Positions 9,335 through 17,418 of a DNA stretch of 44,837 bases are shown piece after piece (the first letter of the stretch is position 1; each line of letters starts with the position of its first letter). Below the pieces are notes generated by a model. That model saw only the letters and a list, made by a program, of their open reading frames with translations. It was not told where the DNA came from and searched no databases. Source of the DNA: Ruminococcus sp. (lineage in GTDB: Bacteria > Bacillota > Clostridia > Oscillospirales > Ruminococcaceae); the NCBI RefSeq assembly GCF_017549005.1, contig NZ_JAFYYT010000021.1, positions 1-44,837 on the forward strand, written 5' to 3'. The position numbers and the translations under genes were made by a program.

Positions 9335-12300
9335 TCATGTATAGTCATAGATGATAGGTCTTTCAATTTCTTCACCGTTAATCATTATCCTTCTTCTGCC
9401 GTTTATGATGCGTATCTTTTCATCGGGAGCAAGGGTATCCTTCCCTATGGCGGAATGGACTACCGCCTGAGTGTCGGAGTTAAGCAGCTCCACCTCTGTA
9501 TCGGGACCGTTTCCGCCGAAAAGAAGCGCCTGTTTTCCAGTACTCTCCAGCTTCAAAGCAGAATCCGATATATTCAGCACGGAAGCTCCGTCAAGAGTTC
9601 CGAAAAGCGTGGAATCATCTGACGTAACATTGAATACCGCACCTATCATGTTGGTGTCTATTTCCGCTTTTTTTCCTTTTATGGAACCAATTACGGAAAT
9701 ACTCCTGCCAAATCCGTAAAAGTATATGGAAGTTTTCTTCATTTTTACAGATACATCATTATAAAGCGAGCCTATCAGAACTCCTGATGTAACGATGAAA
9801 TCCGCTTCTATCTGGCACAGGCTCACGGACAGATCAACCTTTCCCGTCAGAGCGCCTATCCCCACGCACTCCTCGTTATTCGACCTGATATTGTATTCTC
9901 CGCGGTTAATGCATACAGCTCCGCCGAGTCCCGAGCCTATGGCTATTCCCCTCTGACCGTGGCAGTTGATGTTAACAGAGCCGTCCTGATCGAATATGAG
10001 CTCGCCGTGACGCGAATAATGATCGTTTCCGATTCCGTAGAACTCCGCAGCATTCAGCTCTATTTCAAGGTCTCCTCTGCCCTCCAGGGTGAGTCTCGAC
10101 GACTCGGGCACCTTTATTCCCGAACCGAACATGGTATTGGTTCCGAGGAGGACAACTGCTGTATCCGTATTCTCTCCAAGCTCGATACAAGGGCGCTTCT
10201 TGATATTGGTGAAATACACCTCCTCAAGAGTTATACGGCCGCTGTAACCCGATTCCACGCGGAGGTGGATATTAGTCTTCATGTGGGGTATTCCGATTAT
10301 TAATATATCCTTGTATACCATTTCGTCAGCGCCCACTACTATCTCGCTGTAACCGTCCCTGACGAGCTGAGCAAGAGGCACACGGCTGGTCTTGCCGGCG
10401 TAGTAGACCTTTTTCATCTCGCCGTCAATGCGCTCCTGATAATACCGCTGTATCTCGCTTCGGCGCTTGTCGTCGATACCATGTATTATCTCAGGCGATG
10501 GAACTGCCATGTAGAAGCCCTGTATCAGGTCTGCTCCGAGATTTATGGCGATACGCATTTCTTCTGTGGTCTCAACGCCCTCCGCAAGAGCCTTAATGTT
10601 GTTGTCGTGGCAGAAATCGATTATCTCACGGACAAAATGCTGCTTTCTCGGCTGATTGTTTATATCGCTTATGAGAGAATGGTCTATTTTCACATAATTC
10701 GGCATATACCTCAGCAGATTGCTGACGTTTGAATAGCCTGTTCCGTAATCGTCTACCGCGATGTCGATATTGAGCTTCTCGTAGAACTGCTTGAGCTTCA
10801 TAAGATCATCATCGTTGAGTTCCGCTTCTTCTGTCAGTTCGATAACTATCCTGTCCGCTATCTTTTCAAGGTGAGAGCTTATGTCGGAAAGGTCTCCGTC
10901 CCCCACCATTACTCCGGGGATACTGTTTATGAATACCTTTGCGCTGCCTAAAGCCTCCTTGTTTTCGCTGACGATACGCAGCACGTTCAGGAACGTGGAG
11001 CGCTCAACATCGAAGAGTCTTTCCTGCATTGTGGCATATTTTATAATGGAAAGCGGAGATACGTTCGTTTCCGTCCTTGCCCGCATAAGGGCTTCATATG
11101 CGTAAATATCGCCGCTTTTTGCGTCGATAATGGGCTGGAAGTGATAATCGAAAAGGTTTTCGTCGAGTATCTTCGCAACGAGGCTGTAATCCTCCTTTTC
11201 CTTTTCGTCAAGGCTGTCATACGCATAGGAATATATGGTAAACTTGCTGTTTCTTATCCTTTCGAGACGTTTCTGTGCGTTTTTAAGGCAGATATTCCGT
11301 TTCAGCACCTCAAAGCCCCTGTTTACGGAATCTATCCAGCGTCTGTAGACCTCGTCATAGGAATTCATCTCGTTCTTGTAGCGCACCGCCGCATATCCGA
11401 AGCAGTCCTCGCCGAAAAATAAGGGAGTGAATATATATACGGCAGGCGAATCCCGTTCGCCCCCGAGATCGGGAAGCATATCCGCTGAAAGGAACCTGCT
11501 TTCAATTCCCGTCATATTGTTTTTATGGTCGCTGTAATACCTTACAGCATGGATCATGCTCTCATTGTAGCCGTTGTTTTTCACACTGACATTATTCCCG
11601 ATATTTTCCCATTTGCTGTCGAGACACAGGTGAAATTCCCTTATATCCCCCAGCTGATAGATATAGGAATAGACTGAATTAAGGTACTCGGTCAGTGAAA
11701 CCTGGGATATAAGCTCCGACTCCATTGTATTGAAAACGGAATTAAATCCCTCCTCCGAGATCTCGGTCTCCCATTTTCTGCGCTTTATCTGATACGTTGG
11801 CATATTTTCGTTATGACAGCCGCAGCTTTCGCCCAGTACCACTTCGGGACTCAGCGCAAAATCGTCGGGTATCTCGCCTTTCATTCTCTTCATAAGGAAA
11901 TCATAGGCGTATTCTCCGAAATCCTTTGCGGGGATAAGTGCGGAAGTCACCGTACACGGGCTCGTCTGTCCCTCATAGGTGGAGTCATAGCCAACAACGG
12001 CGATATCCTCGGGTATACGTATACCACGGGCAGTAAGAGCCTTGCACAGACCTATAGCCATCTGGTCGTTGGCACAGGCTACTGCGTCCGGCAGAGAGCC
12101 GCCCTGAGAAAGGAGCTGCTCCGCATAGACCTCGCCGCTCTGATACCAGTAATCGCCGTAGATTATGCGCTTTTCCGATACGGGCAGTCCCGCCTTCTCC
12201 ATTGCGTCAAGGTATGCCTGCAAACGCTCCTTTGAATGCTTATGGTTCTTTTTACCCGAAACAAAGGCTATATCACGGCAGCCGTGTACCTCTATCAGGT

Positions 12301-12679
12301 GGGTTATTATATCAAATACAGCCGAATAGCCGTCTATGTAAATGCTCGGGAACAGGTCGCTTTCCTTTTCTATTACAACTATCGGCTTGTCAAAGGTCTC
12401 CTTCAGTCTTTTTTCGAGCTCTGATCCTGCATTTTCGGTCTGAATGCTGTCCTTTAGTATAACAGCGCCGTCAAAACTGTCAGGATTCATCAGCGAGAAA
12501 ATATTTGACTCGCCCTTTTCGTTTTCGGGCGTATCCTGGTATTTACGGTACATTGAAAAAATACATACGTCATTATCGTCAGCAAGTGCCTTTTTATTGA
12601 AACCGCTGATAAAACGGCTCTGATAAGCTTCATCAGCCTGTCCGACAAACAATGCAAGTCTGTTTCTTGATCTTACCAT
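9335..12679 (-). CDS. LacI-type sensor - EAL phosphodiesterase - beta-rich repeat protein
   Basis: A 1114-residue three-part protein. Residues 1 to about 290 are a LacI/GalR-type ligand-binding domain without helix-turn-helix (IAFVSGKKNHKHSKERLQAY, AVACANDQMAIGLCKALTARG, ESCGC). About 505-750 is an EAL domain with every catalytic residue I can check: YEALMR, FINS, IELTEE, VDDYGTGYS, VKIDHSLI, AEGVETTEE, QGFYMA. It should therefore hydrolyse c-di-GMP. The last ~350 residues are repetitive, beta-rich and Gly/Asn/Ser-rich (GTNTMFGSGIKVPESSRLTL, GIAIGSGLGG, GALTGK, GVLIGS), resembling the right-handed beta-helix of carbohydrate-binding-domain proteins such as the Cthe_2159 type. No signal peptide is visible, so that tail would be cytoplasmic, which is odd. 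ATG is preceded by AGGAAAGGA. First gene of the operon with the GGDEF protein. Confidence 0.82.
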   Translation of the reverse strand: MVRSRNRLALFVGQADEAYQSRFISGFNKKALADDNDVCIFSMYRKYQDTPENEKGESNIFSLMNPDSFDGAVILKDSIQTENAGSELEKRLKETFDKPIVVIEKESDLFPSIYIDGYSAVFDIITHLIEVHGCRDIAFVSGKKNHKHSKERLQAYLDAMEKAGLPVSEKRIIYGDYWYQSGEVYAEQLLSQGGSLPDAVACANDQMAIGLCKALTARGIRIPEDIAVVGYDSTYEGQTSPCTVTSALIPAKDFGEYAYDFLMKRMKGEIPDDFALSPEVVLGESCGCHNENMPTYQIKRRKWETEISEEGFNSVFNTMESELISQVSLTEYLNSVYSYIYQLGDIREFHLCLDSKWENIGNNVSVKNNGYNESMIHAVRYYSDHKNNMTGIESRFLSADMLPDLGGERDSPAVYIFTPLFFGEDCFGYAAVRYKNEMNSYDEVYRRWIDSVNRGFEVLKRNICLKNAQKRLERIRNSKFTIYSYAYDSLDEKEKEDYSLVAKILDENLFDYHFQPIIDAKSGDIYAYEALMRARTETNVSPLSIIKYATMQERLFDVERSTFLNVLRIVSENKEALGSAKVFINSIPGVMVGDGDLSDISSHLEKIADRIVIELTEEAELNDDDLMKLKQFYEKLNIDIAVDDYGTGYSNVSNLLRYMPNYVKIDHSLISDINNQPRKQHFVREIIDFCHDNNIKALAEGVETTEEMRIAINLGADLIQGFYMAVPSPEIIHGIDDKRRSEIQRYYQERIDGEMKKVYYAGKTSRVPLAQLVRDGYSEIVVGADEMVYKDILIIGIPHMKTNIHLRVESGYSGRITLEEVYFTNIKKRPCIELGENTDTAVVLLGTNTMFGSGIKVPESSRLTLEGRGDLEIELNAAEFYGIGNDHYSRHGELIFDQDGSVNINCHGQRGIAIGSGLGGAVCINRGEYNIRSNNEECVGIGALTGKVDLSVSLCQIEADFIVTSGVLIGSLYNDVSVKMKKTSIYFYGFGRSISVIGSIKGKKAEIDTNMIGAVFNVTSDDSTLFGTLDGASVLNISDSALKLESTGKQALLFGGNGPDTEVELLNSDTQAVVHSAIGKDTLAPDEKIRIINGRRRIMINGEEIERPIIYDYT

Positions 12680-12815
12680 AAGACCATTCCTTTCCTCAGC
12701 AAATTATACTGCGAAACTGTATTGACATCATTTTTGTATTGCTGAAACAGTGATTTCACCATCTGTAAAAGCAAGCCCATTGAACTTTTACTATATTCCG
12801 TTCATATTCACTCAT

Positions 12816-12844
12816 ATTATATCTTATATATTTTTATAAAGCAA
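12816..12844 (-). promoter_or_regulatory. Candidate promoter of the EAL-GGDEF operon
   Basis: Minus strand TTGCTT (12839-12844), 17-base spacer, TATAAT (12816-12821). This gives a leader of about 130 bases before the ATG at 12679. Confidence 0.45.
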
Positions 12845-12892
12845 TAGACAAAATGTTAAATATCCTGTTTTTACGAGAAACCGTCAATAAAT

Positions 12893-12932
12893 AAAAAAGT
12901 CCGCGACAGTACGTTGCTGTCTGCGGACTTTC
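12893..12932 (-). terminator. Rho-independent terminator
   Basis: Read on the minus strand: AAAGTCCGC-AGACAG, loop, CTGTC-GCGGACTTTTTT. A GC-rich stem and a run of T follow the U32-like gene. Confidence 0.8.
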
Positions 12933-12959
12933 CGATACGTATTTTTATGCTTTTACGGC

Positions 12960-13916
12960 TCATTCGTTAACACTGATGACCTCGTTGGTCTCAAGCCAGT
13001 TCAGGAGCTCGTACCTCGCCTCGTCCCTGTATTCGGGCTTTGCCATGTAGTAAAGATAATGCTCGATAAGGCTGAAAACGTCTTTCGTTCTGCCCTCTAT
13101 CTTGAACTGCTCAAAGCCCATAGGGATATAGGTGTTCCATATCTCGTCGGGACTTATATGATTTTTGAGCTTCTTTATCTCAAACAGCGACCTTCCTATG
13201 CACGGACATTCGTCAAAGCGCATGATACCGGGATTTTCACGCTCGATCTTCTCCATATTCAGCGGAGCATCGCGGTACTTTCTCACATGATTGGCATAGA
13301 TTATCTGCTGCTGACCGATAGCCCGGTAATGTTCGGAACGGTTCGGGCAGCCCGGATTGCAGCAAGCATTCACAAGGAGCTCGCACTTTTTCTTGTCTGG
13401 TATCTTTTCGAGGGTCTCCATATCGTGATTCAGGTCATAGTCGATAACGACGATGTGATAATCCTTTTCCACCTCGCTGTAAAGCTGCTCCGCGTCCGTG
13501 ATACGCTTGCAGGTAGAGCTCGTCAGCTTGTAATTCGGATAGTATTTACGGATATATTCCTCGAGCAGAGGCGAAAAAACTATTGCCTCATTCAGCCCGT
13601 TATCCGCAAGGTGCATGACCATATTGCAGAATTCATCGCTTAAATGCTTCTTTTCAAGCATCGGGTTCGTAAATGTAAAGCGAAGCGGTATACCGCGCTC
13701 ATTGAACGCATTTATCACGCCTTTCACGAAGCTTTTGTCGCAGTATCCGCTCTGAGTACGTCCGCCGTTCCATAATGACGGAGGGAAAACTCCGTAAAAC
13801 GAGGCTATTTCAACACCTTCACGAAAGAATTCAGGTCTTTGGGCAAGCAATTCGCAGAATACAAGATTGAATTTAAAATGTCCTGCGAAATCAGGAAGAT
13901 GAAAACGAGCTTTCAT
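12960..13916 (-). CDS. U32-peptidase-like Cys-rich protein
   Basis: A 318-residue protein with a TIM-barrel feel (GVEIASFYGVFPPSLWNGG, GIPLRFTFTNPML, AIVFSPLLEEYIRK) and a late FEQFKIEGRTKD segment, which is typical of the U32 family. Cys residues cluster in LVNACCNPGCPNRSEH and in FDECPCIG, a spacing like the Fe-S-binding Cys sets of U32 relatives such as the RNA hydroxylases and UbiU/UbiV. A redox-linked role on RNA or a cofactor is therefore more likely than proteolysis, but the substrate is unknown. The start has AAAGGA about 11 bases upstream. It is a single-gene unit with its own terminator; I find only an extended -10 (TATGCTATACT) upstream. Confidence 0.6.
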   Translation of the reverse strand: MKARFHLPDFAGHFKFNLVFCELLAQRPEFFREGVEIASFYGVFPPSLWNGGRTQSGYCDKSFVKGVINAFNERGIPLRFTFTNPMLEKKHLSDEFCNMVMHLADNGLNEAIVFSPLLEEYIRKYYPNYKLTSSTCKRITDAEQLYSEVEKDYHIVVIDYDLNHDMETLEKIPDKKKCELLVNACCNPGCPNRSEHYRAIGQQQIIYANHVRKYRDAPLNMEKIERENPGIMRFDECPCIGRSLFEIKKLKNHISPDEIWNTYIPMGFEQFKIEGRTKDVFSLIEHYLYYMAKPEYRDEARYELLNWLETNEVISVNE

Positions 13917-13981
13917 TCAGATATACGTCCTTTCTCATGTTTTCCCGACCTGCTGCGGCAGTTTCGGGAAGATACATTAAT

Positions 13982-13990
13982 AGTATAGCA
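13982..13990 (-). promoter_or_regulatory. Extended -10 of the U32-like gene
   Basis: Minus strand TATGC followed by TATACT, with TG one base before the hexamer, and no well-spaced -35. The metE and cotH promoters share the TATGCTAT core. Confidence 0.35.
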
Positions 13991-14133
13991 TACCCCTGCC
14001 TTTCAAGATGTTAACAAACTGTAAACAAAGACTTGTGCAGTTTTCCACCGAAAAGATGCATAAAATACCTTTTATATTGAAAAATCACCTCAAAAGTGCT
14101 AAAATAAAAAAGTGCCCAAGATCCCGTCGGCTG

Positions 14134-14160
14134 TGTAACACTTGTCGGAGCAGCTCCGAT
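14134..14160 (+). promoter_or_regulatory. Candidate ECF-type promoter of the sigma/anti-sigma operon
   Basis: TGTAAC (14134-14139), 17-base spacer, CGAT (14157-14160), close to the sigma-X-type pattern TGTAAC-N17-CGAC, about 50 bases before the sigma gene. This suggests autoregulation. A small palindrome TCGGAGCAGCTCCGA (14145-14159) overlaps the spacer. Confidence 0.4.
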
Positions 14161-14212
14161 TGTTGTTTATGAAAGGCCGGCCTTATTAAATAAATCGCAG
14201 GGAGGAATGAAA

Positions 14213-14779
14213 ATGACAAGCAGAGAACTGGCAGCTATGATGAAAAAATCACCTACCGCCTGTCATAAAGCACTTGTCAAGGAATACGGCAGATATGTTT
14301 ATGCCATAGTCTACAATAAGCTGAGAGGCTGCGGCACGAACGAGGACATAGAAGAATGTGTCAGTGATGTTTTTGCCGATATTTTTATGAAATGCGAGTT
14401 TGATCTGTCATCGGACAACGATATAAAATACCTTATCGCAACTGTCGCAAAGAGAAAAGCGATAGACAGTTTCCGCAGCCTGACAGCCAAAGCAAATCAT
14501 ATTACCGATACTGATGAGGACGATATGAGAGAGCTTGTCTCGGACTTCAGTGTTGACGAACACGTTGACCGTTCTGAACTCCGCCGCGTGCTCCTCGACA
14601 AGATAGACGAGCTCGGCGAGCCCGATTCGACTATTCTTATCCAGAAATTCTATTATAACCGAAATTCCAAGGAAATAGCCCAGAGCGTCTCAATGACGGC
14701 TGTTGCCGTAAGACAGAGATGTGCGCGAGCTATGGACAAGCTTCGCGCAAAGCTTTTGGAAATCGGTATGACTGTGTAA
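14213..14779 (+). CDS. ECF-like sigma-70 family RNA polymerase sigma factor
   Basis: A 188-residue sigma factor of the short kind with regions 2 and 4 only. Region 2 contains YVYAIVYNKLRGCGTNEDIE followed by CVSDVFADIFMK and RKAIDSFRSL. Region 4 contains STILIQKFYYNRNSKEIAQS and the recognition helix MTAVAVRQRCARAMDKL. The second ATG (14213) is chosen because GGAGGA is six bases upstream of it but directly abuts the first ATG at 14207. The next gene, 13 bases on, encodes a single-pass membrane protein, so this is a sigma with its likely membrane regulator. A TGTAAC-N17-CGAT element upstream suggests it drives its own operon. Confidence 0.85.
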   Translation: MTSRELAAMMKKSPTACHKALVKEYGRYVYAIVYNKLRGCGTNEDIEECVSDVFADIFMKCEFDLSSDNDIKYLIATVAKRKAIDSFRSLTAKANHITDTDEDDMRELVSDFSVDEHVDRSELRRVLLDKIDELGEPDSTILIQKFYYNRNSKEIAQSVSMTAVAVRQRCARAMDKLRAKLLEIGMTV

Positions 14780-14792
14780 AGGGGGAGCAGCT

Positions 14793-16184
14793 ATGAAGAA
14801 TAAAAACATCTTCGATATACTTGAAAATGCGGAGTATGATTCAATGGAAAGACTAATAGATAAATGCCCCGAAATATCGGATGAACAGCTCGACAGGATA
14901 TTTGTCATGAGCGAAAAGAAATTCAAGAAGAACAAGAAAAATGCAGAAAGGACAAAGAAAGATAACAATATAAAAATGACCGAAAACGACACTGTTGAGG
15001 GCGTTGAGCGCAGCAGAAGGCCCGTATGGCTCACGACTCTGAGCACAGCCGCTTCAATAGTTCTCATTGCAGGCGTTGCCATCGGAAGCACCCTTATGAT
15101 CAGAGGCAACAAACATAACATCACCCCTGACAATCCGCTTCCGCCCGCCGTTACAGCTTCTACCATGAATGCTTCGGGAACCACGGCTTCAGCCACTTAC
15201 GGGAAAGGCTCAGGCATTTCCACCACATTTACAACTGCTTCGGGAGCTAAGACTTCAACAGACGCAAACGTTACGGAAACAGCTGTGGAAGTCGTTACAA
15301 AGGACGCTTCGGGCAGCGAGTTCATCAAGCCGTTCGTAGGGAAGTGGACTTATCAGATATCAGACATCAATAACCTTGATGTCGAAAGCTCGATTGAGAA
15401 CAAGGCCATTGTGGATATCCGCGGCGACGCTTCCTACACATTTACCGACGCAAACGGAAATGTCTCATCAGGAACGATCAAGAGATCAAGCGAAGAGATC
15501 GGCGGCACGGAGATACTCATGCTGGTATTCTCTGGAGATACATTCGTATCATCAGACTCAAGCGTATTCCACAGCGCTTATTACACTGATACCAAGCCTG
15601 ACGAGCTCCACTTCGGAAACGGCTATGCAGCACGTATAGTCCGCGGCGAACTCAGCCTGGGCGCTCAGAAGAGCTGGAAAAAAGCATACCGTGACTGGCT
15701 GACTGCAACAAAGAGCAGCTCAGACTCTCATTATATGTGGGATCTGCAGGATCTTGACAACGACGGCACGCCAGAGCTTCTGATATCCAACGGCGAAGCT
15801 CACGCATCATGGGTAACCTTTTACCATTATTATGAACCTGACGGCACCCCTATGTTTGGCTGCGATTCTGAGGGTACGACCACGTATTTCGGCGAATACG
15901 GCGAGTTCATGTCCTGTAGGGAAGAAGGTCTTATAGGCTGGTCAAATACCCACATGGGCTATTCTTACACTATCATGTATAAGTTTACGGACCAGGGACT
16001 TGTAAAGATACAGACAACAGGCAACAACTCGGGAAATGTACCGTATGAGGAAGTTGAATACAAGGTCAACGATGAAGTTGTCAGCAAAGAGGAGCATGAC
16101 AGTGCTTTAGCACTTTTCAACTCAAAGAACTGGGTACACGTGGGCAGAAAGTACAGCTTTGATGATCTTTCGGCGCTGAATTGA
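14793..16184 (+). CDS. Membrane-anchored probable anti-sigma factor with large ectodomain
   Basis: A 463-residue protein. The cytoplasmic part (1 to about 78) is charged and helical (YDSMERLIDKCPEISDEQLD, KKFKKNKKNAERTKK). One membrane helix spans about 84-105 (LSTAASIVLIAGVAIGSTLM). Outside follow a Ser/Thr-rich linker and a beta-rich module that resembles a lipocalin-like fold (FVGKWTYQISD, GDASYTFTDANGNV). Last is a C-terminal module with an acidic calcium-loop-like motif DLQDLDNDGTPELLI. This is the layout of an anti-sigma factor that senses an outside signal, comparable in principle to RsgI proteins of cellulosome producers, though the N-terminus is not recognisably RsgI and no carbohydrate-binding module is certain. 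It shares an operon with the sigma factor and has a GGGGGAG site. Confidence 0.65.
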   Translation: MKNKNIFDILENAEYDSMERLIDKCPEISDEQLDRIFVMSEKKFKKNKKNAERTKKDNNIKMTENDTVEGVERSRRPVWLTTLSTAASIVLIAGVAIGSTLMIRGNKHNITPDNPLPPAVTASTMNASGTTASATYGKGSGISTTFTTASGAKTSTDANVTETAVEVVTKDASGSEFIKPFVGKWTYQISDINNLDVESSIENKAIVDIRGDASYTFTDANGNVSSGTIKRSSEEIGGTEILMLVFSGDTFVSSDSSVFHSAYYTDTKPDELHFGNGYAARIVRGELSLGAQKSWKKAYRDWLTATKSSSDSHYMWDLQDLDNDGTPELLISNGEAHASWVTFYHYYEPDGTPMFGCDSEGTTTYFGEYGEFMSCREEGLIGWSNTHMGYSYTIMYKFTDQGLVKIQTTGNNSGNVPYEEVEYKVNDEVVSKEEHDSALALFNSKNWVHVGRKYSFDDLSALN

Positions 16185-16208
16185 CGCCAAAACACAATAT
16201 ACCACATG

Positions 16209-16237
16209 AAAAAGCGAAGCTTCTGCTTCGCTTTTTC
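16209..16237. terminator. Rho-independent terminator
   Basis: AAAAAGCGAAGC (16209-16220), loop TTCT, GCTTCGCTTTTT (16225-16236), after the anti-sigma gene. Confidence 0.85.
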
Positions 16238-16289
16238 TGCATATACGGCTTGTTCAGACACAAACCACATACCTGAAGGAATGTATTGC

Positions 16290-16318
16290 TTGACCTTTAT
16301 TTCCTAATGCAGTATAAT
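16290..16318 (+). promoter_or_regulatory. Strong sigma-A promoter
   Basis: TTGACC (16290-16295), 17-base spacer, TATAAT (16313-16318). A hairpin CGGCTC-ctgaa-GAGCCG (16329-16345) begins a few bases after the expected start of transcription. Confidence 0.75.
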
Positions 16319-16401
16319 GTACTTATAGCGGCTCCTGAAGAGCCGGTACATGAGGCGCAGACTTGCGGAACAAGCGAAAAACTATCAAAGGAGAATAAAA
16401 C

Positions 16402-17343
16402 ATGAGCGAATATAATTCAATTTACGAACTTCTGGCTGCAAATACGGTAAACGGCCGCCTGCCCGATGATTTTTCACTTCCAAAGCCCCCAAGCACCGAC
16501 CCGACTCAGCTCAGATGGGCTGACGGAGCAATGGACGGCGTAAGTATGTACCATATGGGCTTCCCGAAAATAACGGACGAGCAAATGCAGATAATTGCCG
16601 ACGCTTTCAAGCTCCTCGGGGATCCTGCAAAGGTGATGCAGAAAATGGCGGAGCTGTTCACCGATACCTCCCCTGTTGTATTTATTGACGCCATTCAGAA
16701 GTATATCATGGAAAACACCGACAAGCTCGAACTTGATAAAATGGTTGACCTTACTTTCAGATGCCTGTCAAGCAAGATCGTGGAAATGGTCAAGTTCGGA
16801 CTTATAATACTGGAAATTCTCTCAGAACCCGACGACCAGATCAAGAATGTGGTCAGAACTCTCGGACTCAGCGATGAATTCACCCTGTTCTCCGTATTCA
16901 ATATGATGACATGGTCAAACGGCAATGATGAGGTCTTTGCCCTTGCACAAAAGGTTCACGGCTGGGGCAGGATACACGCTGTTGCACGGCTTGAGCCCGA
17001 AACAAAGGAAATTAAGGACTGGCTCCTCCATGAGGGTATAATCAACAGCGTTCTTGCAGAGTATTCCGCTCTTGATGTGTATGAAAAGGTGGATATATCG
17101 TCGCTTCTGAAAGGGAATATAACCGACGGACAATTCAGCGATATCGCAAAGGTGCTGTCCTCACTGTTCACAGAGGGCCCTTTTGCAGGTATGAGAGCCT
17201 TTAAAAAGGAAGAAGCGGAAGAAATGCTCTCCGACTTCCTGAAACAGGCTGAAGTCCACAAGACTGGCGATATTTCCGCTCTTCTCGGCGATATCTCGGA
17301 AAGATACGAAGCTCTTTCTGATAAGTGCCGTGAGCTGTTATGA
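16402..17343 (+). CDS. Helical protein of unknown function
   Basis: I do not recognise this 313-residue protein. It is predicted soluble, mostly helical and acidic, without signal peptide or membrane segment. Notable stretches are DEQMQIIADAFKLLGDPAKV, FRCLSSKIVEMVKFGLIILE and HGWGRIHAVARLEPETKEIK. The regular helix pairs suggest a HEAT-like scaffold. The start has AAAGGAG 8 bases upstream. It has a near-consensus promoter, a structured leader of about 80 bases and its own terminator, so it is a single, probably well-expressed gene. Confidence 0.7.
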   Translation: MSEYNSIYELLAANTVNGRLPDDFSLPKPPSTDPTQLRWADGAMDGVSMYHMGFPKITDEQMQIIADAFKLLGDPAKVMQKMAELFTDTSPVVFIDAIQKYIMENTDKLELDKMVDLTFRCLSSKIVEMVKFGLIILEILSEPDDQIKNVVRTLGLSDEFTLFSVFNMMTWSNGNDEVFALAQKVHGWGRIHAVARLEPETKEIKDWLLHEGIINSVLAEYSALDVYEKVDISSLLKGNITDGQFSDIAKVLSSLFTEGPFAGMRAFKKEEAEEMLSDFLKQAEVHKTGDISALLGDISERYEALSDKCRELL

Positions 17344-17362
17344 TATTTTCATTATAAAAGCA

Positions 17363-17397
17363 AATAAGCTCTCCATTATCAGTATGGAGAGCTTATT
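17363..17397. terminator. Shared terminator between convergent genes
   Basis: AATAAGCTCTCCAT (17363-17376), loop of seven, ATGGAGAGCTTATT (17384-17397). It serves the plus-strand unknown gene and the minus-strand metF. Confidence 0.75.
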
Positions 17398-17418
17398 CAT
17401 TTGGTAAATGGAAGAAAT

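Noticed and set aside
16319-16401. preQ1 riboswitch
   Set aside because: The tail GAAAAACTATC resembles the A-rich preQ1 tail, but the required loop sequence and pseudoknot pairing are missing.
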